From contig VRUL01000009.1 in assembly GCA_019456145.1 (NCBI GenBank), forward strand, positions 1 through 64,000: a stretch of DNA of 64,000 nt, written 5' to 3'. This DNA comes from Planctomycetota bacterium. GTDB lineage: Bacteria > Planctomycetota > Phycisphaerae > Sedimentisphaerales > Anaerobacaceae. Each line of letters starts with the position of its first letter. The first letter of the stretch is position 1. The position numbers were made by a program, and so were the translations under genes. This document shows positions 1 through 9,587 of the stretch, in pieces. The notes beneath the pieces are model-generated. The model did no database searches. It saw nothing but the letters and a program-made list of their open reading frames with translations, and was not told where the DNA came from.

Positions 1-92
1 GTCCTTATGGTTGCCTTGCCTGTTTCAGCCCAGAGCGGTGGAGATTATACTCTTACCTGGAGTACGATAGACGGCGGCGGCGGGCGATTTTA
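1..92 (+). pseudogene. 3' stump of an exported protein ending in TIDGGGGRF
   Basis: An open frame enters from the left edge and ends at a TAA at 90-92. It reads a hydrophobic signal-peptide end (LMVALPVSA), then QSGGDYTLTWSTIDGGGG and a stop. In planctomycete exported proteins this 'TIDGGGG' block normally sits just after the signal peptide and is followed by a long mature protein. Here the protein stops at once and repeat-like DNA follows, so I read it as a truncated gene. The family assignment rests on motif recognition only. Confidence 0.5.
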
Positions 93-97
93 ATTGA

Positions 98-125
98 CTA
101 TTGATTATTTACTATTGATTATTTT
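98..125. repeat. two tandem copies of a 14-bp AT-rich unit
   Basis: CTATTGATTATTTA at 98-111 is followed directly by CTATTGATTATTTT at 112-125, one base different. It lies immediately after the stop codon of the truncated exported protein, so it may mark the junction where that gene was broken. Confidence 0.7.
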
Positions 126-516
126 CGGGGCTGCTGCGGTAGAGCTGACTTGTATGAGGATATAGATAATATCGTCAACCGGCTTGATTTGGGAGTCTTT
201 GTTGAAGAATGGCTCTGCTACTGCCCTGTGGGCTGGCCGTTGAAATGAGACTAATGGATGACGGATGACAGATAAAGACGGCGGAGAGGGTTTTAATAGA
301 TTTCTCGATTGCGTCCCGCACCAATTGAGCATAGGCTCTCGCCTAATTGGTACGATGGATCGCACTCTACGTTGCTTGGATATAGTTTGTAGTTTGTGGT
401 TCATAGTTCGTTAAACGTAACCCGCGCAATAAATTGCGGGGCTAATTACGAGAAATTACAAACGGGGGATTATACTGGTATCCGGGCGGAGGGCGCGTTA
501 GAATAGGCTGATACGA
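126..516. other. non-coding stretch with small palindromes
   Basis: I see no convincing gene in these 391 bases. Two inverted repeats are visible: CCAATT...AATTGG at 321-350, enclosing GAGC-ATAG-GCTC, and CCCGCGCAAT-AA-ATTGCGGGG around 421-441. Neither is followed by a T-run, so they are not obvious terminators. They resemble the small dispersed palindromes common in intergenic DNA of this group, but I cannot search for other copies. Confidence 0.5.
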
Positions 517-598
517 ATGTTCAAAATGCAAATTCTCAAAACAAACGCAACGATAGCTTTTTCTCCGCAAGGAGTCCCCAGGACTGCTCATAAGACAG

Positions 599-630
599 GA
601 GATTGCCACGGCCCTTCGGGCCTCGCAATG
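599..630. repeat. dispersed palindromic element (GCAATGAC-type end)
   Basis: Read on the minus strand this is a GTCATTGCGAGG...GGCAATCTC element around a GGCCC-TTC-GGGCC palindrome, a form seen dispersed in many bacterial genomes. It lies in frame inside the longest possible reading frame of the ceramidase gene, and the ATG in its terminal 'CAATGAC' (628-630) is the likely start codon of that gene. Its identity as a dispersed repeat is from memory; only the palindrome itself is directly visible. Confidence 0.55.
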
Positions 631-2013
631 ACATTTCGCGCAGCTTTTCTACGGAACACGTCAGTTTGGGTTGTTTTATTAGCCCTCCATATCTTTTGTC
701 CGGCCGGCCAGGCTGCACTCAAAGGCGGCTTTGCGAAGGTAAATATCACTCCTCCGTTGGGGATTCCACTTATCGGCTCTTACGGTAAACCTAGCGACGA
801 TATTCTCGATGAACTCTATGCCAAGGCGCTGGTCCTTAATGATGGGAATACTACTATAGCAATAGTATCCGCCGACTTGTTGTACACGCCTCTGGAAGAA
901 ATTACTAATCCAGTACGAGAAATTATCAAAGAAAAGCTCGGCATACCCGAGCAGAATGTTCTTGTCTGTGCCACGCATACTCATTCCGGGCCGGAAGTTT
1001 TTGCCCGCTCGAAGGTGCCGTCAAAGGGCAGGATGCCTGCTTCGGAGATTGACCAGTCCTATCTTGAGACGCTGATAAGGAAGGTCGCGGGCTCTGTACT
1101 TATCGCTTATAAGAATATGCAGGAAGTAAGAATAGGTGTTGCAAAGGGCCAAATTCCTGAAATCGTTTATAATCGAAGGCCAAAAACTCCCGATGGTTCC
1201 GTGAGAATGGCATTTACTCTCCCACCAGAAGTCATTGCAACCAAAAAAGTAAAGCAGGGCCCTGATGATTCCGTGCGAGTCACATTTGACTATACGCACG
1301 AGGAAGCTCAGTTGGATTTCGGCCCCATTGACGCGGGCGTTTGCGTGCTCAGAGTGGAAGATGCTAACGGTGGAATCGTTGGTTCACTGGTAAACTTTGG
1401 ATGTCATCCTGTTTGCATATATCCATATTTGAGTACTTCAATATCGGCCGACTATCCCGCGTATGCCACTGGCGTTGTGGAGCAGGTCGAGGGAGGAATT
1501 TGCCTTTTTGCCCTTGGGTTAGCAGGGGACACAGTTCCTGTTGTAAGAGGAATAAAGCCTCGTGAGAAAATCGGCAAAGCCCTGGGCGGCGAAGCGCTTA
1601 GGAGACTCCAGATGGTTACCACTACCGGCAGTGTTACTTTGAAGGCGCTTAAAAAGGAAGTTAAATTTCCCACAAAGAAGGTTCATTCGCCAGATGAGAC
1701 AACAGACGATAATAAAACCATAGACTATGTAACAACTGAGATTCAGGTCCTAAGACTGGGTGACATTTATATCCTGGGGCTGCCCGGAGAGATTCTGGTT
1801 GAGGTAGGTTTAAATATCAAGAAAAGAGCCGGCTTGAAAAACCTTTTCATCGTTACACTGAGCAATGACGCGATCGGTTATGTCTGCCATCACCAGGCTT
1901 ATGAAGAGGGAGGGTATGAACCTGGTTCAGGGACCAATCTGGCAAAGGGAGCCGGAGAGATTATGACAGAGAAGGCTATTGAGCTTATCAACCAGATCAA
2001 ACGAAGAAGATAA
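628..2013 (+). CDS. neutral/alkaline ceramidase-family exported protein
   Basis: The mature N-terminus (GGFAKVNITPPLGIPLIG) and the following THTHSGPE motif match the neutral/alkaline non-lysosomal ceramidase N-terminal domain family (PF04734), whose founding members cleave the amide bond of ceramide; many bacterial relatives have unknown substrates. THTHSG and the later NFGCHPV carry zinc-binding histidines in that family. From ATG 628 the protein has about 461 residues and begins with a clear signal peptide (AFLRNTSVWVVLLALHIFCPAGQA), so it should act outside the cytoplasm. The frame stays open back to 517, but the extra 37 residues are mostly repeat-derived and put the signal peptide internally, so I prefer 628. 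No good Shine-Dalgarno is seen for either start. Confidence 0.8.
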   Translation: MTFRAAFLRNTSVWVVLLALHIFCPAGQAALKGGFAKVNITPPLGIPLIGSYGKPSDDILDELYAKALVLNDGNTTIAIVSADLLYTPLEEITNPVREIIKEKLGIPEQNVLVCATHTHSGPEVFARSKVPSKGRMPASEIDQSYLETLIRKVAGSVLIAYKNMQEVRIGVAKGQIPEIVYNRRPKTPDGSVRMAFTLPPEVIATKKVKQGPDDSVRVTFDYTHEEAQLDFGPIDAGVCVLRVEDANGGIVGSLVNFGCHPVCIYPYLSTSISADYPAYATGVVEQVEGGICLFALGLAGDTVPVVRGIKPREKIGKALGGEALRRLQMVTTTGSVTLKALKKEVKFPTKKVHSPDETTDDNKTIDYVTTEIQVLRLGDIYILGLPGEILVEVGLNIKKRAGLKNLFIVTLSNDAIGYVCHHQAYEEGGYEPGSGTNLAKGAGEIMTEKAIELINQIKRRR

Positions 2014-2132
2014 TCGTACATTGAAACCTATTCAATATTTTCGCTTTTTCATAAATCGCTGATAGTGCAGGGTATATGGGGTATAAATTTTTGTAGAATT
2101 GGCAGATAACGGGCTTTGTGGTTGTAGGACGG

Positions 2133-2363
2133 TTATACGGATTTGCTCACGAAAAGGGGGCCATTTCGGGTCATGTCAAGGCTGCAATCGCTTCGCTGGC
2201 GCGCGTCTGAGGCTATCACTACAAAGTAGTTGCCTTCGGGCGGTATAGCCTTACACCTCCAGCCGTCGCCGGAATCCTGATTGCTTCCCCAGCCGACGAT
2301 GAAACCATCGGACTTTCGAGCCAGACTATGATACTCGCTCGGATGAATTCTTAGGAGAGACAG
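2133..2363 (-). pseudogene. remnant of an RCC1-repeat protein
   Basis: The minus strand reads SEYHSLARKSDGFIVGWGSN, then a run ending IPPEGNYFVVIASDA. This is the 'YHSLALKSDGSIVGWG...' unit of RCC1/BNR-type beta-propeller proteins that are abundant in planctomycetes. Only about one repeat survives, without start codon, signal peptide or neighbouring repeats, and it runs on to a stop at 2133. I see no other gene in the 562-bp gap 2014-2575. Confidence 0.6.
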
Positions 2364-2575
2364 CCATTGCGAGCTACATTCGTGCGTGTGCTGGACTTCT
2401 CAGGCTGGCAGGATCGGCTCCAGAAATTCCTGGCGAGGTCTTGGCGCCCTCATGTGAAACCAGCGCAGTAGATGCATGTCTTTCCTGCTCCCAAAGAACC
2501 CCGTGTCAGATCGGAGCCAAGGTCTTAAATGAGCGGTTCTTGCGCAGCGCACATCTACTTGTTGAAACAATTGGA

Positions 2576-3577
2576 TTAGTTCGGGTCATCTGGTGTTTTG
2601 TCTGTCTGCTCATAAATTCGAGCGATCCGGCTTAGGAGTGATTGGAGTTTTGAGAAATATTCTTGTTCGGGATAGGTCTCTTTGGCGTCTCGCAGTTCCA
2701 TGACTTCGAGTTCAAGCCGGTCACGTTCGGCTCTAAGATCGAGAGGCATTCTCATCTCTGTTTCACTGTGGAGCAAATGGAACTGGTGAGCACGATAGCC
2801 GTCGAGGTCAACGCCGTCGGCGGCTCTTTGCACGGGTCGGATTCCCCTGAACCAATCGGCAAATGTGCCTAATGCATCGCCGTTGTCGTCAAGCAGGGCA
2901 TGTTCGGTGGCCAGACGTCCGGCAGCGGAGTAAAATTCGCTTGTGTGATGCGAAGCGGTCAGGAATGCTTCCAGCAACGAGGTTTGGCCGTCCTTGTCGA
3001 GGTCCGCTTGCGGGTCGACGATTGCTTCTGCCAGACATTTTCCGAAGCGCGAGTAATTTTGCTCAAAACCACTCTTGGTGGCAGTTATCACGACTCGTTT
3101 GGGCGAAGACAACCTGGTGAGGAAAGGGGCGCTCGACGAGGCCGAGTTGATTACAGCCGTGGGTCTGCGGATTGGTTCAAGCCATTCAGCGAGGTCGTCT
3201 GCTGAGATGTCTGGGCCCCGGAGATTGAACTTAGCTGTTCTACCGTCGAAAGTTCCGTGACCGATCAGGACCAACCACAAAGCCAAGTCGGTTTGCTTAG
3301 ATTCGTCAGAGAGGATTTCTTGAAGCTTGGCCCGATCGGATTGGGCTTCGAGGTTGTCCAGACCAATTCCGACAAATTTCGCCCGAGCCTTCGAGCAGGC
3401 TTGTTCCCAGAGGTCCGCCCAATGTGCGAATTGCTCGGCATACTCTTCGGTGCCGCCGGCGCCGACCACCACAATAACCGTTTGGCTTTGGGGCAGGTTC
3501 GGCTGTGGGACGGATGTTGTGCAAAGCGCCGATATCAGCGCTACCGTGCCAAGCAATAGTCTCGCTAATCGTCTCAC
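2576..3577 (-). CDS. exported C13-like (caspase-fold) protein, probably without catalytic Cys
   Basis: This is the last gene of the MoxR operon, about 333 residues. I place the start at the GTG at 3577, which overlaps the TGA of the preceding gene (GTGA) and has a strong GGAAGGGG ribosome site; a longer frame to 3607 lacks one. A signal peptide (RLARLLLGTVALISALCTT) is followed by VIVVVGAGG, then LIGHG, the histidine motif of clan CD peptidases such as legumain (C13). At the place where the nucleophile Cys would be expected it has INSASSSAPF. Near residue 190 is an EF-hand-like DLDKDGQTS loop, and the C-terminus is predicted coiled coil. It may be a binding protein rather than an enzyme. Confidence 0.7.
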   Translation of the reverse strand: MRRLARLLLGTVALISALCTTSVPQPNLPQSQTVIVVVGAGGTEEYAEQFAHWADLWEQACSKARAKFVGIGLDNLEAQSDRAKLQEILSDESKQTDLALWLVLIGHGTFDGRTAKFNLRGPDISADDLAEWLEPIRRPTAVINSASSSAPFLTRLSSPKRVVITATKSGFEQNYSRFGKCLAEAIVDPQADLDKDGQTSLLEAFLTASHHTSEFYSAAGRLATEHALLDDNGDALGTFADWFRGIRPVQRAADGVDLDGYRAHQFHLLHSETEMRMPLDLRAERDRLELEVMELRDAKETYPEQEYFSKLQSLLSRIARIYEQTDKTPDDPN

Positions 3578-5943
3578 GGCATCCCCTTCCATCGGCGAAG
3601 TGCCCATTCGCCGGCAAAACAGATCAAGACCAATAGAAACACAGCAGGTAATACGCCCGGCAAATCCCAGAGAGGCTTGACCCAGGCGGTGGTGATAGGG
3701 GCGCTGCGAGCGGGCAGGTTGCGAGCAAAGTCGTCTAATTCATTGATTTCTATGAGCTGGCCTGAAGTTTGTCGAGCGATCTTTTCGAGCAGCGGCCGAT
3801 TGGCTCGTATAGATCGAAACTCTCGGGCTTCGAGGTCGACGGCCCATCCAGCCTCCGCGGTGCCGAGCTGGATAGCCTCTGCATCGGCGACGGAGGCATG
3901 GGCATGGTACCCGCCATTTAGGCGAGGAATATAAGTGGCCTCGAACAGGCCTGCTTCAGTGAGAACCGGCTCGGCTGTTAGCCGGACTTTCCCGCCTTCG
4001 GGATCACGGATTTCTACTACAACCGAAACGCCATCCATTGGCTCGAAATCCCTGTTGTAAGCATGGACCCTTAGTGCCACGGGCTGATTTGGCTGGTCGG
4101 ATTTCAGTGCTGTGAGAAGTGAAATCCTCTCAGGTACATCAGCAACCAGCCAGCGCAGCGTTTGTCTCCAGAATTTGCCCATATCATCATTCATCTCGGA
4201 TTTTTTCAAACCCCATCGCCATATATCGCCCACGGTCAGCGCGGCTGTGCGTCCCTTGCCGAACCGCTGCACAACCAGGGCGGGAAACAGTTCCGTCTGC
4301 TCGTTACCGATGGTGGCCACCACCGTAGCGCCAGCCTTGACGGCGCGGACGCGATTGAATACGCGAAAATCGGGCATATTCGACAGCCGCTGCTGTTCGG
4401 CCTGCTCGTTATCACGCAATCGAGCCCAGGGTTGCAGCCACCCCTGACGGGTCAGGTCCATGCGGATTTGAGCTGCCAGTGGTTCTTTCGGCAGGCGATC
4501 CAGATGAACCGGAAGGATTCGGCCGATGGGTGTACGCTGGAAATTGCCCTTTTGGAATGATTCCTTGCCGCCGAGCATCAAAAAGCCCCCGCCTCGTACA
4601 GCAACGAAGTTCCGGAGCAGATCCATTTGATCGGCGGTGAAGAATTCCGCTTCGACATCATCCAGAATGACAGCATGATAGCCGAATAATTCCTCTTTTG
4701 TTTTAGGAAATCCATCGCGAAGCTCGGCGTCGTCACGAGTGTTCAGCCGGACAAGGACCGGTTGGTCGTATTGCTCGGTCTGTTCATCGTCGGTGCCGTC
4801 AAATCCGCGATACAGCGGATTGCTCGATTCACCGGTGCGTCCCCTCCAATCGTATTTCGGCTCGCGTCTTGCGACTCGTATGAGCCCGACGAGCTGGACG
4901 TGGTGATCCTCTCTGATTGCCCGCCTGAGGAATTTGTATTCCCAGTTCGGCCTGCCGGTGACATAGAGGATGCGATAGGGCCCCTTACCACGGTCGACGA
5001 CAACTGTGCGCTGGTTGTTGGCCAGCGTTGCCTCCGAAGACGGCTCTGATTGAGCAGACGATTCATCTTTGAGCATTTCTACAACCTTCAGGCTGTAGAA
5101 CAGAACGCCGGTTTTCTCGGGACGCACGCGAAAGCGAAACACCTGCTTGACATCGTTGCCGGAGATTGCCCACTGCCGGCGTTCGATGAGGTTATTTGCA
5201 TCCTCGATTAAATCGATTGCTACGGTCTTTCCGGCATAGCCGCAGACCTCAACGTCGGCCTGGATCATAACCGGGGCGTCCTCGAATGACGTCTGGGTAA
5301 CTGAGACGTTCGTCAGAGCGATGTCCTTTTGCTGTCGTGCCCGGCCGACCAGGACGGGGTACACCGGCGGAACACCGGCCAAGTCATAGGAGCGTTCGGT
5401 CATATCCGTGGCGTTGCCGTCGGTCATTAGGAGCACACCGGCCAGCGGTCTATTGCGGTACCGCTCGGCAATCGTCCGCAGGATTGTGCCGATGGCCGAA
5501 GCCTTCCCGTCAAAGGCCAGTTCGGAGAAGTCCGCTGTTCGGCGAAGCCTCGAATCGAAGATGTACTGACGAACCTGAAAATTATCAGCCAGAGTGCCGA
5601 GCCAGTTGCTCTTCTGGGTTTGCAGAGCGGCCTGAAGGATATCGCCCCGGCTCTTAGTTGAGCCGAGGTCGCGGACATTCATGCCGCTACTATTATCTGC
5701 AACGATGACAAATAAATTAGCACCGGATTTGGCACGTCTGCCGTTCCACAAAGGCTCAAGCAGGCACAGTGCCAGGAGCGTCAGGCCTAAGAGTTTGAGA
5801 CAAAAAGCGACCCTCTGGGCAGCGCCGATTCGAGGCGAACGACGGTAGGACCAGAGCAACAGCGCCACCGCTGCGGCTACCAGGGCAGCGGCCGGCCAAA
5901 TCCAGGGGCTTGTGGGAATCGAAATTGATCCAAGCAATGTCAT
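3574..5943 (-). CDS. membrane protein with VWA-like and glutamine-amidotransferase-like domains
   Basis: About 789 residues. Two N-terminal membrane helices (residues about 15-65) precede a VWA-like domain starting VIVADNSSGMNV, with GVLLMTDGN further on; the MIDAS motif is not the classical DxSxS. The central part (HAVILDDVEAEFF, then RGGGFLMLGG) resembles the class I glutamine-amidotransferase-like fold seen in this protein type, without a visible catalytic Cys-His pair. One C-terminal helix (PAVFLLVLICFAGEWAL) anchors the end. The ATG at 5943 shares one base with the stop of the upstream gene (TGATG). The family is a regular member of planctomycete MoxR/Bat operons; its biochemical role is unknown. 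Confidence 0.8.
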   Translation of the reverse strand: MTLLGSISIPTSPWIWPAAALVAAAVALLLWSYRRSPRIGAAQRVAFCLKLLGLTLLALCLLEPLWNGRRAKSGANLFVIVADNSSGMNVRDLGSTKSRGDILQAALQTQKSNWLGTLADNFQVRQYIFDSRLRRTADFSELAFDGKASAIGTILRTIAERYRNRPLAGVLLMTDGNATDMTERSYDLAGVPPVYPVLVGRARQQKDIALTNVSVTQTSFEDAPVMIQADVEVCGYAGKTVAIDLIEDANNLIERRQWAISGNDVKQVFRFRVRPEKTGVLFYSLKVVEMLKDESSAQSEPSSEATLANNQRTVVVDRGKGPYRILYVTGRPNWEYKFLRRAIREDHHVQLVGLIRVARREPKYDWRGRTGESSNPLYRGFDGTDDEQTEQYDQPVLVRLNTRDDAELRDGFPKTKEELFGYHAVILDDVEAEFFTADQMDLLRNFVAVRGGGFLMLGGKESFQKGNFQRTPIGRILPVHLDRLPKEPLAAQIRMDLTRQGWLQPWARLRDNEQAEQQRLSNMPDFRVFNRVRAVKAGATVVATIGNEQTELFPALVVQRFGKGRTAALTVGDIWRWGLKKSEMNDDMGKFWRQTLRWLVADVPERISLLTALKSDQPNQPVALRVHAYNRDFEPMDGVSVVVEIRDPEGGKVRLTAEPVLTEAGLFEATYIPRLNGGYHAHASVADAEAIQLGTAEAGWAVDLEAREFRSIRANRPLLEKIARQTSGQLIEINELDDFARNLPARSAPITTAWVKPLWDLPGVLPAVFLLVLICFAGEWALRRWKGMP

Positions 5944-8900
5944 CAATCGCCGCCTCCCAGGTTCTCATAATACCTTCGTACCAACTCGGCAAAACGGTCA
6001 GGCACCGGGTCTCGATCTATCGGAACCAGCGCTTCATCCGACTGGAGCCTGGCCAGCTCGTCGCTCAGCCGTTTGCGCAATTCGGTCAGTGGCTTTGTGA
6101 TCTGTTGTTCGACGAGGTCCCACTTTGGCTCTTTGCCGTGTCTCTTGAATTCGGCCCGCATTGTTCTGGCGATGTCTCGAGCCCGGGCGACCTGGCTGCG
6201 CTGAACAGGCCGCGTGAGCATTTCCTCGACGTCGCGCATTCGGTCGGACCACTGCCTGAAGTTATTTCCGGTGAGCGGGCCGGTTGTTTCAACGCCGCCC
6301 CACTGGTCGAGCAGTCTTTGGCCACCGCCCCGGTTAGTCGGATTGTTTCGCTCGGCATTGCGAGCGTTGGGAGTTTGCGATTGGTTGGACTGGGATCCCG
6401 GTCGTTGGCCGGGTCTGCGTTCGGAGTTTGCCGTTCTGTTTCCCGGCTCGGAGGCATTCGCCGAGGGCTGACCCTCCCGTGCCTGGGATCGTTGGTTTTG
6501 GCGTTGCCCCTGGCGACCGGACTGTGCATCGGCGCTGCGCTGCTGATTCGCAGCGGAGGCGCCCGGCCTGTTCGGATCGTCCGATTGCTGTTGGCCCGAC
6601 GCTGCAACTGCGGGCTCATTCGCATCTGCGCCTGGCCGTCGCCCGGCGCCGGCGGCGCGAGCCATCTCATCGTTGACCTGCCTTATCAGTTCGTCGAGTT
6701 GGCGCTGCGCCAGTCGCAGCGATTCGGCCTCGTTGCCGATCACGCTTGCCGCTGCCTCTTCCACACCTTCTTTGAGTTCTTCAATCCCTTTTGCTGCATG
6801 TTGCTCGACTTCGCGGGCCTGTGGGAGGAAATCGCGTCTGAGCAATTCGCCGACGATTTTGAGCGCCTTATCAACGTTGTCGGTGCTTGTCTTTCGCAAG
6901 GTGTCGTAGAGCTTTTTCGAGAGCAACGGCTCGGCCGTCTCAGCCTCATCGCTAACGTTTTTCATTTGGTTGATAAGTTCTTCGGCCTTATCTTTCTGCT
7001 GATCGATCCTCTCGGCCAGTTCGTCATTCACACCGGAATCGGTGAGTAGTCTTCGGCTGGACTCGGCCTGCTGCTTCAAGTCATCGGCGATTTGCTTTTG
7101 GTCGCGATCCAGTTGCTGGGCCTGGTCGCGCATATTGCGCATCCGCTCGGTAAACTCACTCGAGGTCCTGCGTCGAAATTCGTCACGCATTTGCTCGAGC
7201 TCTCGTCCGGCGCGGGTGGCCGAAGTAATCGCCCTTGAGACCATGTCTTGCTCGAGTTCTTCAGCGGACCGGCGAATCCTCGACCGAGCTTGCTGGAGCT
7301 GCTCTCTGGCGTCGGCCATGCGTTGGCGGTTTTCGGGTCGTTCCATACGCTGTTGAAGCTCATCGACATCGCGAAGGGACTCGAGTTGCTCTTCTCTGAG
7401 GCGCTTGAGCTGGCGGGCGATCTCCTGCTGTTCCTGCTCGCCTTGAGCCTTGCGAAGTGCGGCCTCGAGCTCCTTTAGTTTTTCGCTCATTTCATTCTGT
7501 CGGCGCGCCAGTTCGCGGAGCCGGTTGAGCATTTGGAGGTCTTCATGCTGGACTCTCTGCTCCTGAGACTGGGCGAGTCGCTCGGTTTCGTATCTGTCCT
7601 GTTGTTGTTTAAGTTCCAACTGCTGCAATTGCTGCCGGGATCGAGCCGAGGCGCTGCGGCTGCTTTGACTGGAATTCCGGCTGCGTCCGATCTGGTGCTC
7701 ACGTCGTTTGAGTTTGAGCAACTCCTGATAAGCCGACTGCTCCGCTGCCAACGCCGGGTTCAACTCTGTCGGCGAGACGGTCTGCGTCGCCTCGCTGAGG
7801 TGCTCCAGAGATGTTTCCATATGCTCTGCGGCGGCCTGCAACGCTTGTGCCGAAGTCGGGTCCTGGGCTTCAGCTAAGGCTGATTGTGCCTGCTGGAGCG
7901 CATCAGCCTGCGATTGACGAACCACCTCGAGGTCATTGGGCTCTTTGACTTTGCCTGCCTGGTCGGCCTGACGCTTTATGTTCCATGTGGCGCTGATGAT
8001 CTGCTTCTGCAACTGGGCGAGTTGGTCGGCCTGTTGACCCTGCTGCTGCTGACCTTGCTGCTGCCTCTGATTCTGTTGGCCTTGAGACGACTGACTCTCG
8101 CGGAAAATCTCATCGAAGTGACGCACCTCGGCAAAGTACATGTCGCTCAGTGTCTTTCGCATCTTGCCGTCGGGCCCCACATCATTGGCCCAGAAATAGT
8201 ACGTCAGCAGTTGGTCCGGCTGGGCGTTCAAGTCTTCCAGTGCCAGGACATGCTTAATCTGCTGTTTGTTTTTTGGTTCGGTGGACTGGCCAAGCTCGAG
8301 ATCGCCGCTCGTAACGCCTGCAAGCGTGTAGCTCAAGCCGTAACCAGTCACGCCGAAGTCGTCCGATACCTCGGCCTCCAGGCTCAGCTCCTCCAGAGCC
8401 GAGGCCTGGATGTCGCGATTGGGAAATAGAGGTTTCAGGCTCGGGGGAAGATTCTTGTGAACATCGATCACGAACCGCGGCGGCATCTTGTTTGCCCTCC
8501 CCTGAGCGTCGGTCAAGTGCAGCTCGTATCGTTGATTTTGCGTCGCCGTGATCGAGGTCTTATATATATTTACATACTCGTTGTCGCCGGTTAGTTCGAG
8601 AGGGGCCTGGCCTTTAGCGATGAGCTGTGCTCGGGCCACCGCTTTATTAAGAGTAAATGTGAGGGTGACTCTTGAACCTTCTGTTACGCTGATTTGCCGT
8701 GTGTCTTTAATGAGCTTCTGCGGCAGGTTTGTATAGGAAGGATAGACGATATTCGCATCGGCCCTTTCCATCGCTGGGTATTGATAAGTGCTAATTCTAT
8801 AGTCGCGCGTGCGCTTGTCTGCATATTCGATATAGTATCGCATATCGGAAGCAACGTCTCGAATGATGCCGCCAAATACGGGATCTTCCAGATTCTTGGT

Positions 8901-9587
8901 TAGGGTAATTGGCTGTATTTCCCGGCCGAGAGGTCCAATGTAGAGCGTTGCTTCGGGGGGAACGCGACCGTCGAAACGGGCGAGTATGACGACCGTATCG
9001 CCCGATTCCACCGCCGTATCTCCGGGACTGACGGTGATGTGATAGCCTTTTCGGGCCAGCACACGGTCGGTTATGAAAAGAGCAGATGTGCCCTGCAATA
9101 GCTGTGACAGCATGACAATAAGAAACACAAGTGATGCCAGACAAACGAGATTCGCCAGGGCAAGTTTCTCAGCAGAAACAGTACCCAGCCAGCCGTGTCT
9201 CATTGCGTGACGCAGCGTATCGCCGATGACCAATTCCTGTAAATAGCCCAATTGGTCGTGAGGGCCTTGCGGCTCTTGTTCGACCGCAGTTAGCAGCATT
9301 GCCCTGGCTTCCGGGTGCTGCTGTTCGATGGCCCGTGCGATGGCGTGGTAGTCCGGCCGGATACGGCGCGCTTTGTACATAATCAAGATGCTCATCACGG
9401 CCGTTGCAATGCAAAGCCCGGTGATTAAGGACGGCGAATACCATCCCCAGAAGCGGTGAACGCCCCACAGTACCAGAGCCGCGAGTGCTGAAATACACCA
9501 CCACCCTGAAAGCCTCCAGGCCAGGTACAGCAGCCTACGCCGTTTCACTATCGGTTCAAATCGTATGCGAAGAGCTTTTTCAATCAT
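5943..9587 (-). CDS. DUF4175-type membrane protein with very long coiled coil
   Basis: About 1214 residues. The ATG at 9587 overlaps the upstream stop as ATGA and has AAGGAG in front, so it is preferred over a start at 9629. Two or three membrane helices lie near the N-terminus (LSGWWCISALAALVLWGV and LVCLASLVFLIVML), then beta-rich extracytoplasmic segments, then from about residue 500 a long Gln/Glu/Arg-rich coiled coil, and a low-complexity Pro/Asn/Gln/Ser-rich stretch near residues 1010-1110. This matches the DUF4175 layout (PF13779). It is a structural or scaffolding candidate in the envelope; no catalytic motif is visible. Confidence 0.8.
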   Translation of the reverse strand: MIEKALRIRFEPIVKRRRLLYLAWRLSGWWCISALAALVLWGVHRFWGWYSPSLITGLCIATAVMSILIMYKARRIRPDYHAIARAIEQQHPEARAMLLTAVEQEPQGPHDQLGYLQELVIGDTLRHAMRHGWLGTVSAEKLALANLVCLASLVFLIVMLSQLLQGTSALFITDRVLARKGYHITVSPGDTAVESGDTVVILARFDGRVPPEATLYIGPLGREIQPITLTKNLEDPVFGGIIRDVASDMRYYIEYADKRTRDYRISTYQYPAMERADANIVYPSYTNLPQKLIKDTRQISVTEGSRVTLTFTLNKAVARAQLIAKGQAPLELTGDNEYVNIYKTSITATQNQRYELHLTDAQGRANKMPPRFVIDVHKNLPPSLKPLFPNRDIQASALEELSLEAEVSDDFGVTGYGLSYTLAGVTSGDLELGQSTEPKNKQQIKHVLALEDLNAQPDQLLTYYFWANDVGPDGKMRKTLSDMYFAEVRHFDEIFRESQSSQGQQNQRQQQGQQQQGQQADQLAQLQKQIISATWNIKRQADQAGKVKEPNDLEVVRQSQADALQQAQSALAEAQDPTSAQALQAAAEHMETSLEHLSEATQTVSPTELNPALAAEQSAYQELLKLKRREHQIGRSRNSSQSSRSASARSRQQLQQLELKQQQDRYETERLAQSQEQRVQHEDLQMLNRLRELARRQNEMSEKLKELEAALRKAQGEQEQQEIARQLKRLREEQLESLRDVDELQQRMERPENRQRMADAREQLQQARSRIRRSAEELEQDMVSRAITSATRAGRELEQMRDEFRRRTSSEFTERMRNMRDQAQQLDRDQKQIADDLKQQAESSRRLLTDSGVNDELAERIDQQKDKAEELINQMKNVSDEAETAEPLLSKKLYDTLRKTSTDNVDKALKIVGELLRRDFLPQAREVEQHAAKGIEELKEGVEEAAASVIGNEAESLRLAQRQLDELIRQVNDEMARAAGAGRRPGADANEPAVAASGQQQSDDPNRPGASAANQQRSADAQSGRQGQRQNQRSQAREGQPSANASEPGNRTANSERRPGQRPGSQSNQSQTPNARNAERNNPTNRGGGQRLLDQWGGVETTGPLTGNNFRQWSDRMRDVEEMLTRPVQRSQVARARDIARTMRAEFKRHGKEPKWDLVEQQITKPLTELRKRLSDELARLQSDEALVPIDRDPVPDRFAELVRRYYENLGGGD

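Noticed and set aside
5910..7049. 379-residue plus-strand reading frame
   Set aside because: It lies wholly antisense to the DUF4175 gene and its Arg/Leu/Ser-rich sequence has no domain; it is a shadow of GC-rich coding DNA.
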